Shown: positions 10,763 to 23,199 of the stretch, piece after piece
Layout of the letters: every line of letters starts with the position of its first letter
How positions within the stretch are numbered: position 1 is the first letter of the stretch
Source: Branchiostoma lanceolatum
Taxonomy: Eukaryota > Chordata > Leptocardii > Amphioxiformes > Branchiostomatidae
NCBI RefSeq assembly: GCF_035083965.1
Contig: NC_089724.1
Coordinates: forward strand, 16,424,410-16,488,409
Direction of reading: 5' to 3'
DNA: 64,000 nucleotides
Notes under the pieces: model-generated
Databases searched by the model: none
What the model saw: the letters and a program-made list of their open reading frames with translations, nothing else
What the model was told of the DNA's origin: nothing
Program-made: the position numbers and the translations under genes

Positions 10763-13700
10763 TTAGTCATAGCACAGGTCGATATGCTCCAATAGTTCAT
10801 TATGCCTGTCTTTTGTGTATTCCCTCTTACACTTTGGACACTGAAGAATGTCTGTTTCCCTCCTTCGCGACCGCCTCCTCTCTTCCCGTGTCTCCCCTTT
10901 GCCCTCGTCATCATTTTCAGCCGGACCGTCGGCGACAACTTCGCCATCCACCACATCAAAGCCGTAGTTGAAGCGATTCCCAACTGCGTACGGAGAGTGC
11001 CTATTGGCTGACCTCGCTCGCAAGGCGTTCTGTACAAAAAAGGGAAAACGGCAACCAAACATAAGTATTACTGTGTACACATATCTAGATAGAACTGTAG
11101 AGTTTTCTGGAATGACCATAGCTTTAGTGTACAAAAGAAGCTATGGATTTAGGAAAGCTATCATTTTTTTCTGCATAATATTTATAGGGTCTGAATCAAA
11201 ATACTGTAACTTTTTTAATGTACGTGGTGGTTTTATTTTTGCGGTGACCTCTCCACCAGGAATTCATGACAACACAAAATGCATTTCCAATGTATTACTA
11301 CTGTACTACAGAAGTTTTCAACTGCAAACCTGAAAACACCACATAAACCTCCTTTTCCATCCTACTGTGAAATGAAGTCCCCGTGAAGATAATTTTTTTT
11401 TACAGTAGTCTAGCTTCAAACTAGAGAGAAGAACATCTAACATATTTACCTGTTGGTCATACTGAACATGGTAAACAGGAGGGAACTGTTTTTGGTTCTT
11501 CTCTCTGTGAAGCTGTAAAAAATGAAAGAAAATTTGTTTTCAAACTCTTACAGCAACTTAGGGAGAATAATCATAAACAATAGCTGACTACGGAAAAACG
11601 AGAAAAAAAAAGGTTGCAAATAAATAAAAAATACCTAAAAAGATCACTCCACTAGGCCAGGTTCTGATTGAATCTTATTCACCCAAAGCTAATTTATGCA
11701 AGATTGAAGCTAACTTATGCAAACCTTGCAGCCAGAATAGACTTCCTGCAGCTAATGAGTCGTATCGCTCACCTGTGCCTCAAGCTGTCGGACCGTTGCC
11801 TTCGCTGTCGACAGGTCCTGTTCCACAGTCTCCTGCCGCGCCTGCATTCTCTCGCGGTCGCGACGCTCTTCCTCAAAGTCTTCTTTATATGCCTGAAGCT
11901 GTGTGTACAAAAGAGAATTCCCATATTTAAATTACACATACTGAAGAGAGCACATATACATGAAACACCTGGCAATCCAATACATATGTTCCATCATTAC
12001 CTTTTCTGCCATTTTCACTCTCATTCACTCCCTTTCCTTTACAAATGTGGCCAGCAGGTTGATGTGAGTTTTTATGAATAAATAAAGGCTCAAACAAACA
12101 AATTAACAAAAACAAATGTACCTGTTGTTTCAACATGTCCACTATCTCCTGCTGGTTCTGTGTTTGCTTGCACTGAGCGTGTTCAGCCTCCATGGCCTCG
12201 ATCCTCCTCTCCATCTGCTGCGTCTTCTCCTTCTCCATCTCGTACCTCTCCGTCATGCGCACCAGCTTGTTCTGAACCTGGGGTCGCAGGGAAAAAACAA
12301 CGTAAAGACTGAAATCATGTAATGTATGCAAAACAATGAAGAAAAATCGTGGAGATCAGACTTGTACCCTTTCCTCTTGTATATCTCTAAGGATTCCAGC
12401 AGTATATCAGTGATTTAGCTTCCATTCCATTACTTAAAAACTGTTTCCTGCATTTATTAGTCCAAGATTCTGTCACAAATTATACCAAGTTACCAATGGC
12501 AGTAGTTCTTTGGTTTGTTTGTGAACATAATGACACAACCTTTAAATGTTTATCACAGAAACATAGCGGCCCAGACTGAACCGGACCTTGCAGTTGTTTA
12601 CTACAATAGATGTTGATACAGTGTGGAGTCTAAACTTTGATACCATGACTTGAACAGTTGCCAAGAGCTTAGTGGAGCACAACAGATCAATTTAACGATT
12701 GAGAAAACAGTACCAGGTGTTTTTGCCATGTGCATTTTTGAAACCCCAAGCTCTCACAGTTTGTCTTATCTTAGTAAAAAAAACAGCTTTCGTGAGAAAA
12801 CTGCAAGGAAAATTCTCATGTACTGAAGTGACAATCAAACATTGTAATTTTCAATGTCGCAACTAGATGTCCTAAACTAGTTAAGGCAAGTCAACTCCTT
12901 TATTTAGCCTCGATGGCTTGTTCGGCTCTCACAAAACTTTACTCTCTTATACATGTACTAAGTTCTTATTCCTGTACCTCCTCGGTTTCCTCTCTTTGCT
13001 CCTCGAGGTTCTTCTTCGCCGTGAGAAGCAGGTTATCGAAGTACCGCTGTTGTTCCTCCGACAGTCCCCCGCCGCCGTCTGACTGCGGCATGTTCTGCAG
13101 CTCTTCTATCCGGGCCTTCCCGCGAAAACAACAAAGTTTGTAAGAACTTTACTTGTTTGAGCTCGAAGAATATTGAATTGTTGCATACATTGTCATCATC
13201 ATCACTAAGAACCGAGAACAAAATAATGATATCAAAAACTTTCTTTCACATCTTAATGTTCTATTAGCAAACACAGCAGAGTTTTCCATGTTCTCACCTG
13301 CAGTTGCCTGTTGTCCCTTTGCAGTTTGTCTGCCAGCTGTGAGTGCTCTGTGACTTTCCCCTGTAGTGTGATGACATAGTTTTCCCTCTGATCGTTGTAC
13401 GCTTGCCACCGTGTGTTCATGTCAACAACCTAGACAAAGAAAACAGGAAAGAAAATTCATACAAAAGAAATACACCCCAAGAAATACTCATTACCCTTCT
13501 TCTGTTTGAAGAGGTGTCAGTTGCAAGAATTCAAAATTATGTGACTGTTACCTAAAGCCTACTGATTGGTCTATCCTGAACAATATTACCGTGGAAACCA
13601 TTGCTCCTACCTCTCTGAGCTGTGTGTTCAGCTTGTTGACTTCTTGCTCCAGTTGTCTGATGGCCCTGTTTTGGGCATCAGTGCTGGACCCCTCGCCAAG

Positions 13701-16430
13701 AGACACCTGCAAAAATCAGCACGGATGTCATCTCAACGTCATATCACATATTGTCATAAGACATTGTTAGGTAAGATTGACAACGAAGACATTGACTTGG
13801 ATCGTATGTTGTTTACTGCACTGCACCCCAATCACAAATAACAGAAGAAAGCAAAAAAGAAAATGGCAGCAAATATTTCCATGATGAAGCCAACATTCAT
13901 TGACTAAATTTGGAATCATACATATTTCAATTTCCGCAGATCACGTGGTATATTTTCAACCGACTTTAATCTTTATTAAAATGTCTTATCAAAAACAGTC
14001 ACACTAGTGAGGTGGACTTTAATGCACACCAAGCATTTGCTAAATCAGCAGCAATGCTTGAGCAGGCACCAACATGTCCAACTTGTTCTGTAATTGGCTC
14101 CATGGGTCAATTTGTATTAAGCTCCAGTGTAAAGGTCGACATCTGTGCCACACTGTAGTGTCCTTCAAAGGGGGCAAAAACAACAACTTCTTGAGCCAAC
14201 ATTTCATAAGAGAAGTGGTATGGACTGTGGAGGGGAATACCAATCAAATTCCCGAGCCAAAGTTTAATCAAATCAAAAATCATTAGCAGAAATCTGAAGC
14301 GTTTCCTCTTGCCTTCGGCCAAATACCAAGTGTATAGATGCTTAACAATGGAAACAATGGCATGTGTGATAGCAGGAGGTACATTACACCACATGCACAA
14401 AGGTCATTTTCCTCTCAACCAATAGGAAGCAGCCATCTGACAGTGGGTGTGTCCATCTGAGTGATTGACAGTTGGGGGAATACCCTTGGAAATCCCCCTG
14501 GCAATACCCTGGCTCAGTTTCCAGCTAAATTTAGGCAAATTTGTGAAAAACAACTTGGGGGTGTAAAATCCCAGACATCTGGGAAGTGAAACAGATGTCC
14601 GGAGTTGCATCATACACGAAAAGTTCAATGAAAGGTTGTGAACATTAGCATTTCCCCATCATAAAACACTAAGTGAATTGTCCTAATGGGACTAACTTTC
14701 AGACAGTCCAAATGTGAAATACATAATCTAGATACAAATTGTACCTTAAATCCATTTACACAATGAAACTCTGTGGACAGATTTTGACCACTTGGTTACG
14801 TAAATGCTGAAGTTTGGAATTGTGAACTGTGCAAAGATGAACAAACAACATGTGACTTCAGTAAATACCAAAGTCACGCAACAGTGACGCACCAAGAATT
14901 GCCATCAGCACTGAGAGTGTCTGTAAGTCTGAGAAAAGTAGGTTAAAGCAGGTTTTTATAATCAATTACCTTGCCCAATTGTCCTGTAACGGACATTTGC
15001 ATGGAGTTCTGAGCGTGTGACAACATGCGCTCCTTGCTGTCCAGCTTGAGTGCCAGGTCATTACACATTTGCGCCGTGGCGGCCAGTCGTGCCTTCAGGG
15101 TCTGAGTCTCTTCCGTCAGTGACTGGCACAGGACGTCACGGGTGTGATCCACGTTGCGGGCGTCCTTCAGCGCCTTCTGAAGCCTCGCGATCTCCACGTC
15201 CTTGTCGTTATCTGAAGCGGCGAGGAGTTCTTGTACCTTTTTGATTTCATGGTCCTTCGCAGCCATGTCTCTGTGATACTGCTCTTGGCACATCTGGAGT
15301 TGCTGGGATAAAAAGGATTCGGAAAAACAGTCGTTAGTTTCAGGTCTATTCACCTTTCACTTTTTCAGTTTCACTTTCTTGGATCTTTAAGTTTCTTCAC
15401 GACTGAAACTTTCATGTAAGAACAGCCACACCCAGATGATTGCTTTCTTAAGAAGAATTTGGGTTCACTTAAACAACCCCACCCTTTGGACTCTAAAATG
15501 GGGCGCGATCACACCACACCTAGGTATTCAGTGAGTCATTCAAAGCCAAAAAATAACATGTCTTACATGTTAGCTTGAAACCTATTCTTATTCAGTCAAC
15601 CTGGAAACTTGTTGAATCATATATACACATGCACATACATGATACATATTAACATACATGTATTATATATATGATACATATTAACCATGATTTCAATTTC
15701 CATAAAACTAGTCACTAAGTCATAATTATGAAGACAGGTACTGTTGCTTTCAGTATACTTCTAATACTATCAGGAGGTCCCATAGCCTCCATTTTTACTC
15801 AGCCTTGATCTGAAATTTGATTGGCTCTGAGCAGGAGCATCTTTGAACAGTTGTAACCAACCACTGGACAGAAGCAAAATTAAGGCAAGAACATCCAAAG
15901 GATGTTTTTTTTCTTTTTACCGAATTGATTGACGAACACGACATTACCTTTTCTGTATCAGTCTTGTCATCCACAAGCCCACTGTTTTCGCGTGAACCCC
16001 TCAACATCTGTTTCAACTTGGCATTTTCTCTTATCAGATTATCCACAAGTTCTTTCGACACTCCTGGCACGACGATTGCTCCTTGCAGAATGCTCTTATC
16101 CTCGCTGTTACCTCCAAGTTTCGCTATCTTGGCTTGCAGATCAGCAATCCTTGTTTCCAAGTCCCTTATGACCTGATGCTTGCCTGCGATTTCTTCTCTC
16201 GCCTCTGACAGTAGAGTCTGCAGAGTCTGTACCCCGTTTAGACGGATTTTCAGGGACTTATTCTCCTCGCTCAGTGATACCACCATCTGACTTACGGCCT
16301 CGAATTTCTGGCGGTAGAAATCGTCTCTCTCCGGGCCCACACTCGACATGGCCGAGTTGGCATTGTGAGTGGACGAAGCCGTACTCGTGGCGGGAGTACT
16401 GTTGTTGCTTGTGAAATCTACGCTAGCCAT
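10763..16430 (-). CDS. TNIP-like: Gene A: TNIP/ABIN-like ubiquitin-binding coiled-coil protein with C-terminal CCHC zinc finger
   Basis: Nine coding exons: 16430-15948, 15302-14970, 13706-13611, 13429-13298, 13115-12978, 12277-12122, 11898-11773, 11512-11450 and 11029-10763. All introns are GT-AG and phase 0; the product is about 597 aa. The start is the first in-frame ATG (MASVDF), just after an acceptor-like site. Residues 54-160 are coiled coil with LVDNLIRENAKLKQML, like the N terminus of ABIN-1. Exon 2 has DVLCQSLTEETQTLKARL; exon 4 has VDMNTRWQAYNDQRENYV. Residues 447-488 carry the UBAN motif (AYKEDFEEERRDRERMQ), which in NEMO, optineurin and ABINs binds linear or K63 ubiquitin. The last exon ends in a zinc finger, C573-x2-C576-x14-H591-x3-C595, like the NEMO/optineurin/ABIN-2 finger. 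The likely role is a cytoplasmic brake or adaptor in NF-kappaB signalling. The family call is from motif memory, not alignment; which vertebrate TNIP it matches is not determined. Confidence 0.85.
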
Positions 16431-17200
16431 ATTGTGTGAAAACAGCTGGCGAAAAGAAAACGATTGTGAATTTGTGTCCACTACGTTGACTTATCGACCG
16501 CTTGCCTTGACAAATTCCAGTTGACCAGGCAAGGTATGTCAAGTATAAACTTGCTTGGACAGGTCTGGACTTCGCGGGGGTGGTGTGCAGGTAACACGTA
16601 CACAAATGGCCGATCCTGAAGATCCAACTCTCTCTTGAACCCGATACGGCAATTTCAGCACGTTCAAGGGCTTCCCGTATGGAAATCACGGTTAATTGTT
16701 GTTCCACAAACAACGGAAACCGTGCCACGAGGCAGCCTTGGAGGCTGAAAACAACGAACGGAAGATGCATGAGTCATGGGGAACCAAATGACTAAGGTAC
16801 TTTTTGTACGCCATTTGCTTTGATACTAGTATACTGTTGAGTCAGCGGCGCCCACATTGAATATTCCCCCAATTTACACAGCCACAACATCGTTACACGT
16901 TTACTTGGAACTTAAAAAATAGAGTAAACAATGGTTGCATTCCTGACATTAGTGCATTGTGGGATAAAAAGGTGGAATTAAGCTCATTTTTCTCACCAAA
17001 ATCGACTGACTTTCCTCCCGCTCTGCACCCAGGCCGTTTCTGGGCTCCAGTCAGGGTAATCTGATATGCATGACGTGTTTTGTTTCACCTGCAACGGTTG
17101 GTTCTGTTTTCGTTCGAAAGGGAGGCGCTGGCGTCAAATAGCCAATCAGAGGAAGCGTGCCTGACGCTTTAGTTACTCCCCTGTACTGGTAGTGGGGGCT
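16431..17200 (-). other. Presumed 5' UTR and first intron of gene A
   Basis: Upstream of the gene A ATG is an acceptor-like site (CTTTTCGCCAG, minus strand, about 16450). A good donor (TTTTG|GTGAGA) lies with its exon end at 16997. A non-coding first exon from about 17175 to 16997 would join the TATA/CCAAT/kappaB cluster at 17.2 kb to exon 1. Inferred from splice consensus only. Confidence 0.4.
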
Positions 17201-17235
17201 GCATATATTATTGGAGGGGATTCCCCATGACGTCA
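17201..17235 (-). promoter_or_regulatory. Candidate gene A promoter: CRE, kappaB, CCAAT, TATA
   Basis: Reading on the minus strand: TGACGTCA (17235-17228, perfect CRE), GGGGATTCCCC (17226-17216, palindromic kappaB site like the MHC class I one), CCAAT (17213-17209) and a TATA-like TAATATATGC (17210-17201). The four are packed into 35 bp about 770 bp upstream of the ATG, in TATA-promoter order. NF-kappaB control of a TNIP-type gene would form a negative feedback loop, as is known for vertebrate TNIP1. Confidence 0.6.
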
Positions 17236-17835
17236 CCAAATGTTTACAGAACCGCTTCATCATGGTGAAGCCATTGTGTTTGGTAGTTCAAGCTCAGTTT
17301 CGTGCGTACATGCAAATAAAGATGGCGTCTTTTGCTACGTGGCAATTTTATTGAAACAGACTGATATAAATTTACATTGGTTTGAGTTATCCAACGGCTA
17401 TCATTGAAAGAAAGGAAAGATCCGACTGTCTTCAACTTCAAGCAGATGTTGGGAGAGAAGGTCGTAACGTTTTTCACTACCCGATTTTCTGACTCAGTCA
17501 CAGGAGCCCAGGGCAGTAAAACAGGTTAAATTAAGGGAGAAAGAGTAATTTTCATTTGTTTAAAACCTGACTCACACTTGGTCAAAATTGATATTAGCTT
17601 TTTGGCGAAATGAGCAAAAATTTCCAGCTTCAATGGAAATTTTTTGTGCAATATCTGGATGCTTATCCATGTAACGTTACATTATATAATAATCACCACA
17701 TACTGTAGTGCCACAGGACCCGTTCTATCAGTATAGCAGAAAAACTCTCAAATCTCAACGCTTGATATTTGGAAATATGACGATCCAAGTGGTTCTGCCG
17801 TAATGTGCTCACATTGTCACAAGGTTCGCGCCCTT

Positions 17836-18032
17836 ATCTCCAAGCAGATGTAAGGATCAGGCTCATTCTTTGTGTTTTACGCCTGTTTTTGGAACATTAA
17901 ATACTTCTAGCATTAGAATTTTAACGGCTCGTCTCTTCAGAAAGTGCAGTACTAGAGAAGAGTACTAAATGTTGCAAAAACAGGCGTAAAATACTGAGGA
18001 TGAGCCCGATCCTTTCATCTGCTTGCAGATTA
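17836..18032. mobile_element. Foldback MITE with CTCCAAGCAGAT ends, copy 1
   Basis: About 197 bp. The left arm (ATCTCCAAGCAGATGTAAGG, then GTTTTACGCCTGTTTTTG) is repeated in inverted orientation at the right end (CAAAAACAGGCGTAAAATAC, then CATCTGCTTGCAGAT). No coding capacity. The ends are shared with the element at 43223. Confidence 0.7.
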
Positions 18033-19050
18033 TCGTTCCCCATAAATGATGAATACTGGATACTGTAAATAGTGAACCATTCGCGGTGTTTTTACATTTT
18101 CGCGGTGAACTCTTACCGCGAATTTATCACCATCCACTAAAGTCTCGATTACGTTAGAGTTGTTACCACAAACGCCTACTAGTTCTCCCTATCATACCTT
18201 TTGGCTTCCTTTAAGTCCCTCGAACTTAAATCAGTTTGCAGCAATATGGTTATGAGCCGTTAAAGCCCTAGAATAAAATCGTCGACATGACACAATATTT
18301 CATCTGAACAGTAGAAAATGGAACATTTATTTCAGATTGCATCCACTTGTGCGTAACGTTAAGAGAACAACTGATTGCCCGAAACTTGGATAAATCAACC
18401 TCCTTGGATAAATACAGTACAAAATATGACGTTTTTCTGTAGTCATGAACACAAATGGAAAGACATTGGTAGTACAAATACATAATATACACGCAGCAGT
18501 ACAGGAGTCATCAGTTCTAAGATTCAAAATATGTACAGTCTTCAAGTTGTTTAAACTAGTTACCAATACAAAAGTTTAAAAAGTGAAACCAAGTGGTAGA
18601 TATAAAGTTTTTACAACGTTTGGCTTCATTTTGTCGAGGTCACTCTACAAATGATTCTTTAAGTTAGGTTTTTTGTTTGGCAAAAATTGCATATCATTGC
18701 ATCCGTTTATTTGCATGCATGAATTATCTGATCAATACCCGTTTGAGAGTTGACGGAAAAATCCTCAACTTACATTCTGATTTCTTTGGAGGTTAAATAT
18801 TATTCATACAGTACATTCATTTTACTGTTACCTTACAGTGAACGATTCCCTAACTTCCGTTTTTAGTTAGCCTGCTTCGTCAACAATATCCTACAATCCT
18901 CAACACTTACTTACAATAGAAATGGCGTGTCCTATTTTGCAACAGTTACCAGTTCTGTGGAGTATAGACTGACATGTCCTATTCTGCGACAGTTACAATA
19001 CACATTTTATGACTTCATTTTTCCCAACGATATGACAACTATGAATGCAT
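18033..19050. other. Spacer between genes A and B, with the gene B 3' UTR
   Basis: No coding exon recognised. Minus-strand AATAAA hexamers at 18711-18706 and 18331-18326 could end the gene B transcript, giving a 3' UTR of about 340 or 720 nt. A short direct repeat (TGTCCTATT.TGC.ACAGTTAC) occurs at about 18928 and 18974. Confidence 0.4.
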
Positions 19051-22000
19051 CTAGCTACAGCAGACATCAATATGTTCCAGCAGTTGATCATGCTTGTCCT
19101 TGCTGTATTCCCTCTTACACCTGGGACAGTACAGCATGTGTTCTTTCCTTCCTGCGCTCTCCTCGTCACTACCGACACCGTCTGTTGCCAGGTCGTCGTC
19201 CTCCTGCATGCCGTCAATCACGTCGTAACCATGGTGATTGTAGTTGTGGCCCCTCCTCGCAATCAACATCGACTGTGGAACGACAAGGGTGGTGAAAATG
19301 TTAACTTTCCAGTTGCACAGTATGTAAAATTGAGTTGACAATCCAGACCAAAAAACACCACACAATACTAGATCTATGATGAAAGTAATACTATGTATTT
19401 ACTACTAGCCTCCGATGCAGACTCCTCCCGGCTGTTTTCAAGTTACGGTTTTATACTATTACATTTTTTTTCTTATTGCTGCCCCCCCCGTAACTTGAAA
19501 AAGAAAACAGCCGGGAGGAGTCTGCATCGGAAGCTAAATTACTACAAGGAAATCCATTTGTACATTCCGACGTCAAACCAGTTTTACAAATACGTAGAAT
19601 TGGGAATTCTATGGTCAAATAATGTTGCAGATTGTGTGCACCACTTGTGTATTACGTTATGAAGAACATACACGGGGCGATGCCTACGTTTTAAAGGCTA
19701 TCATAAATCATTAAGACCAAGACGGTGGGCCATTTCAGCGCGAGCTCAAGAAAGGTTTTAGCCATCGCCAAGAGTTCTCTTTGTGTGAGTGCATTTTTTT
19801 TATTTTTGACGCAAGCCTACCTGTTCCACTGGTTGGTTCCGGCGGTACTCAGTCTGACAGGGGCGCGCGAAGGGAGCTCGGTAGCCGGTGGACTGCAGCT
19901 GCCGGACCTGTTCCCTCAGCATGGTTATCACCTGCTGGTCCCGCTCCTGGGCGGCAAACAGCTCATCGAGTCTCGTCTGGAGCGTCTCGCGGTCCTGCCG
20001 CTCGGCTTGGAAGTCCTCTGTGCATACCTGAACCTGGAAAATGAATGGAAGATTCAGCATATTTAATTCTTGAACATCGTTAAAATGCAGTGTAGTTCCC
20101 TCTATCTTTCTATGAAACACTGTTTACTAATACCTCAATGTGTTCTTGGAAAAATAATCCCCAGAGGGACGGAGACATGATGAGAAACCAACACACCTGC
20201 TGCTGAAGCATCTGTATCGTTTCCTGCGCATCGCTAGGCACGAACGCCTCCTGGCGGCGCAGTGCCGCTATCTCCCGCCGAGAGTGGTCCTTCTCCATTT
20301 GCAGCTGCTCCACCTGTGCCTGCAGTTCAAAGGCGATGTTCCTGGCCACGGTCAGGTCGTCATGTAACCTCATGGCCTCCTCTTTCGTCTTCTCTGTTTC
20401 CCTCTTGGCGTTGAGGATGGTTTGGTCTATCCTGCGCTGTTGTTCTTCGGTCAGCCCTGACTGTGCAGGTGCCGAGGGTGTGGGGCGGTTTTCCAACTGT
20501 AGTTGCTTGTCTCTCAGCTGCTGGACGTACTGTTCTCTTTGGTCGTTGTAGATCTGCCACCTTGTGTTCATATCGACAAGCTGAAAGGACAGAAATACAA
20601 AGATTAGGCTCTGAAGAAAAATCAAAATCTATGGCAACTATTACCAATTCTGTCACTTTGATAACTTGTTAAATATACTCAAATTCACTGAAAATCACAA
20701 AAAAGTATCAAAGGGTTATGTGATTCAACTAATACTACTGAATCATTGGTTGCCACACCGCTACAAAAATGCCTATAGTACGAGTAGATTACTGCGAATG
20801 TTATCAATAGACAAGCGCTGCCTACCTCTTTGACCTGGCCCTGCAGTCTGGTGATTTCCTCTTGTGCTCTTCGTCTCTCCTGTTTGTACCTCCTGTCTTC
20901 GCTGACAGACATCTGAAAATAAAACAGGGAACAAACGTGTTAACTTTTTCAACAACTTCTTCCCCAACAACTTGGCCAAATATCAACACTTTGTGGGATC
21001 CATACGTCTGTGCATGCTCTAATTACACGCGGTCTAAACGCGGAATACATTATGTCACGCTAGCCATCCACTCACGATGGCGTAATGTCCACAATACGAG
21101 ACGACTTTTCCTTGGCAACGGCATAGTTTGGCTTACAACATTTTCAACCCACTTGGTACTTACAGTGTTTCTCTTTGCGTGGACTAGACACGCATTAGGC
21201 CAGACTAGTAAAGGCAAAATAGTTGGGGTCCTTGATGACTCATGTCCATTGATTGAAGTCTGAACGTACGGTCATGAGACTAGAGTGACAGGAATAGACT
21301 TGTACTGACTGACTCTATATTTAGTCTGATTTACGTGTGTTTTACATATAGGCTTCACGACACATGTAAATACTTCCGTGCAATTTTAATAACCGTGAAT
21401 GGTTTATAAATATAAACCATTCACGGTTATTAAAAACCAATATCATATTGTTTGTTAAAATCAGCCAATTCAGAATGTCACGATCCAAACAAATACCGAC
21501 TTGTACAAGGCGGAAGAAAACGTCTGCACAAAAAAGCCTACTCCGCAAACAAGTTTCCTGGTTGATTTCCAGGGGGAATTTTTCGCAAAAGCACCTGGCA
21601 AAATGATTGTTCCGCGACCCGCGAGTCGTAACAATCGTTCTTTCCTTTTTTGGTCATGAAGTGTTCCGTCACTCAATTAGTTCACGTGTATTTCTCAACT
21701 CAAAAGATAATTCACATCAAGGGGGGAGGTTATCGTGAATACACAGAGCAAGGGGCTTTTGAGAATAAGGGGAACCGAACACCTTTGTTTTTCACACAGC
21801 AGCTGAGTGCCTAATTAACATGCAAATCCGCTAAGAATACAAAGTTTGCATACAGAGATAAGCGTATGTAAATTCCTCCCGCGGCAGTTACTAGTACTAA
21901 ATGACAATGGCCAGGAGAAAAACAAATACCTCAGATCGTTTGAAATATATATATCTTGGATGAATCCAGTCATTACAACGAAATATATAATTTTTCTTAC

Positions 22001-23199
22001 TTGTCTCATCTCCTTTTCCAAGTCTTCGCTTGCGTCTCCGTTCTTTCTGCAGACTTTTTCGGCTTCTAGCTTCTTTGCAAGCTCGTTGCACATTTCAGCG
22101 GTCGCCTGTAGTCTCGTTCTCAGGGTCTCGGACTCTTCCGTCAGACTCTTACACAGGACGTCCTGCGTCTGGCTGTTTCTCTCCAGCTCCCGAAGCCTGT
22201 CTCGTAGCGAGGCTATCATCTTGTCCTTGTCGTCTTCTGAGGAAGACAGGGTGTCTTCGAGCTTCTTGAGCGACTCTCTTCTCTCAGTCAACTCGTCTTC
22301 TAGGATTTTGATGCTGTTTTGTTGCTCGGCAAATCTCTGAGGAATTAAAAAAAATAGTTACAACAAGTTCAACATCAACCATAGTGACTCTTAAACACAT
22401 AAAACATAAAATCCATAAATTCAATCTTAGCTCCTTTGGAATTTTGAGGGACGCTGATCTAGACAAACAAAGACCGGCGCAGCCGTTTTGAAGCTGCCCC
22501 CTTGATTTTCCTGTATTTATCTCCACCCGAATTTTGCAAAATACAAATACAACACGATTCGACACTAACCACACGTTTCTTGACGGTAGAAAGGGTGAAG
22601 TTTTTGGGTGGGAGGGGTAGAGGAGGAGGGGGTGGGGGAAGCGGGGGCGCTGACGCTGCCATCTTGGTGACTGCACTGTTTGCCTTCCAACGAAATACCT
22701 GATCGGGTACTGATAGACAACAACCCCACCCCGCGCTTTAGATTAGTACGGTGTATCTTAAACTAATCAAGAACTCCAACAATGATTGGACAGCGTGGCT
22801 TACCCGTCTGAGTTCTTCATCCATTGGTGCGCCCTTGAGTGATTGTTTTAGCCTGGCGTTTTCTCGTATCAGTCCTTGGACAAGCTCCCGTGAGGCGCCC
22901 GGCACGACCAGTTCTGTAGACCCGAGGCTTAGGCTCGTACTCAGTCCGTTCTGGCCCAATCTGTTCTGTAGCAAGGCTATCGTGCTCTCGCGTTCTCTCA
23001 AAGCGGCGGACAGTTGGGCGATCTGTTCCCGAGCTTCTGACAACAGGATGCTCAGTGTTTCTGTACCCTTTAACCTGATTTGTAGAGAGTGGATCTGTTG
23101 GTCTATGTCCGAACCGCAGGGAACATGGTTATTGTCAGGCCGAACTGGAGTCGTTACCGCGTCGTCACGTGGTACAGTTGAAGGGGAGGTGTAAGCCAT
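19051..23199 (-). CDS. TNIP-like: Gene B: TNIP/ABIN-like paralogue of gene A
   Basis: Six coding exons: 23199-22804, 22336-22001, 20912-20826, 20580-20197, 20033-19821 and 19272-19051. All introns are GT-AG and phase 0; the product is about 545 aa. The start is ATG (MAYTSPS), ten bases after an acceptor (TTTCTCAG). Landmarks follow gene A in order: LVQGLIRENARLKQSLKG (N-terminal coiled coil), DVLCKSLTEESETLRTRL, VDMNTRWQIYNDQREQYV, UBAN motif VCTEDFQAERQDRETLQ at about residues 404-420, and a C-terminal CPRC-x14-H-x3-C finger. Its UBAN core EDFQAER is closer to NEMO than that of gene A. Exon 4 corresponds to three gene A exons and exon 5 to two, so introns differ between the copies. It is probably a ubiquitin-binding regulator of NF-kappaB signalling. 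A TAGCCTCC-type MITE lies in its last intron and a 25-bp hairpin in intron 2. Confidence 0.85.
19406..19536. mobile_element. hAT-like MITE (TAGCCTCC family), copy 2
   Basis: A 131-bp foldback in the last intron of gene B. Arms TAGCCTCCGATGCAGACTCC, continuing TCCCGGCTGTTTTCAAGTTA, are inverted at the right end with a few extra bases. The flanks TTTACTAC and ATTACTAC (one extra base at the junction) resemble an 8-bp target duplication. Confidence 0.75.
21384..21435. repeat. Perfect 25-bp inverted repeat
   Basis: Arms TAATAACCGTGAATGGTTTA and its reverse complement are separated by two bases, in intron 2 of gene B. The full arms are 25 bp (21384-21408 and 21411-21435). It could be an extruding cruciform or a residual MITE; nothing coding is near it. 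Confidence 0.85.

Noticed and set aside
16431-16481. Longer N terminus for gene A starting at 16481
   Set aside because: The in-frame codon there is GTG, not ATG, and an acceptor-like site lies between it and the ATG at 16430.
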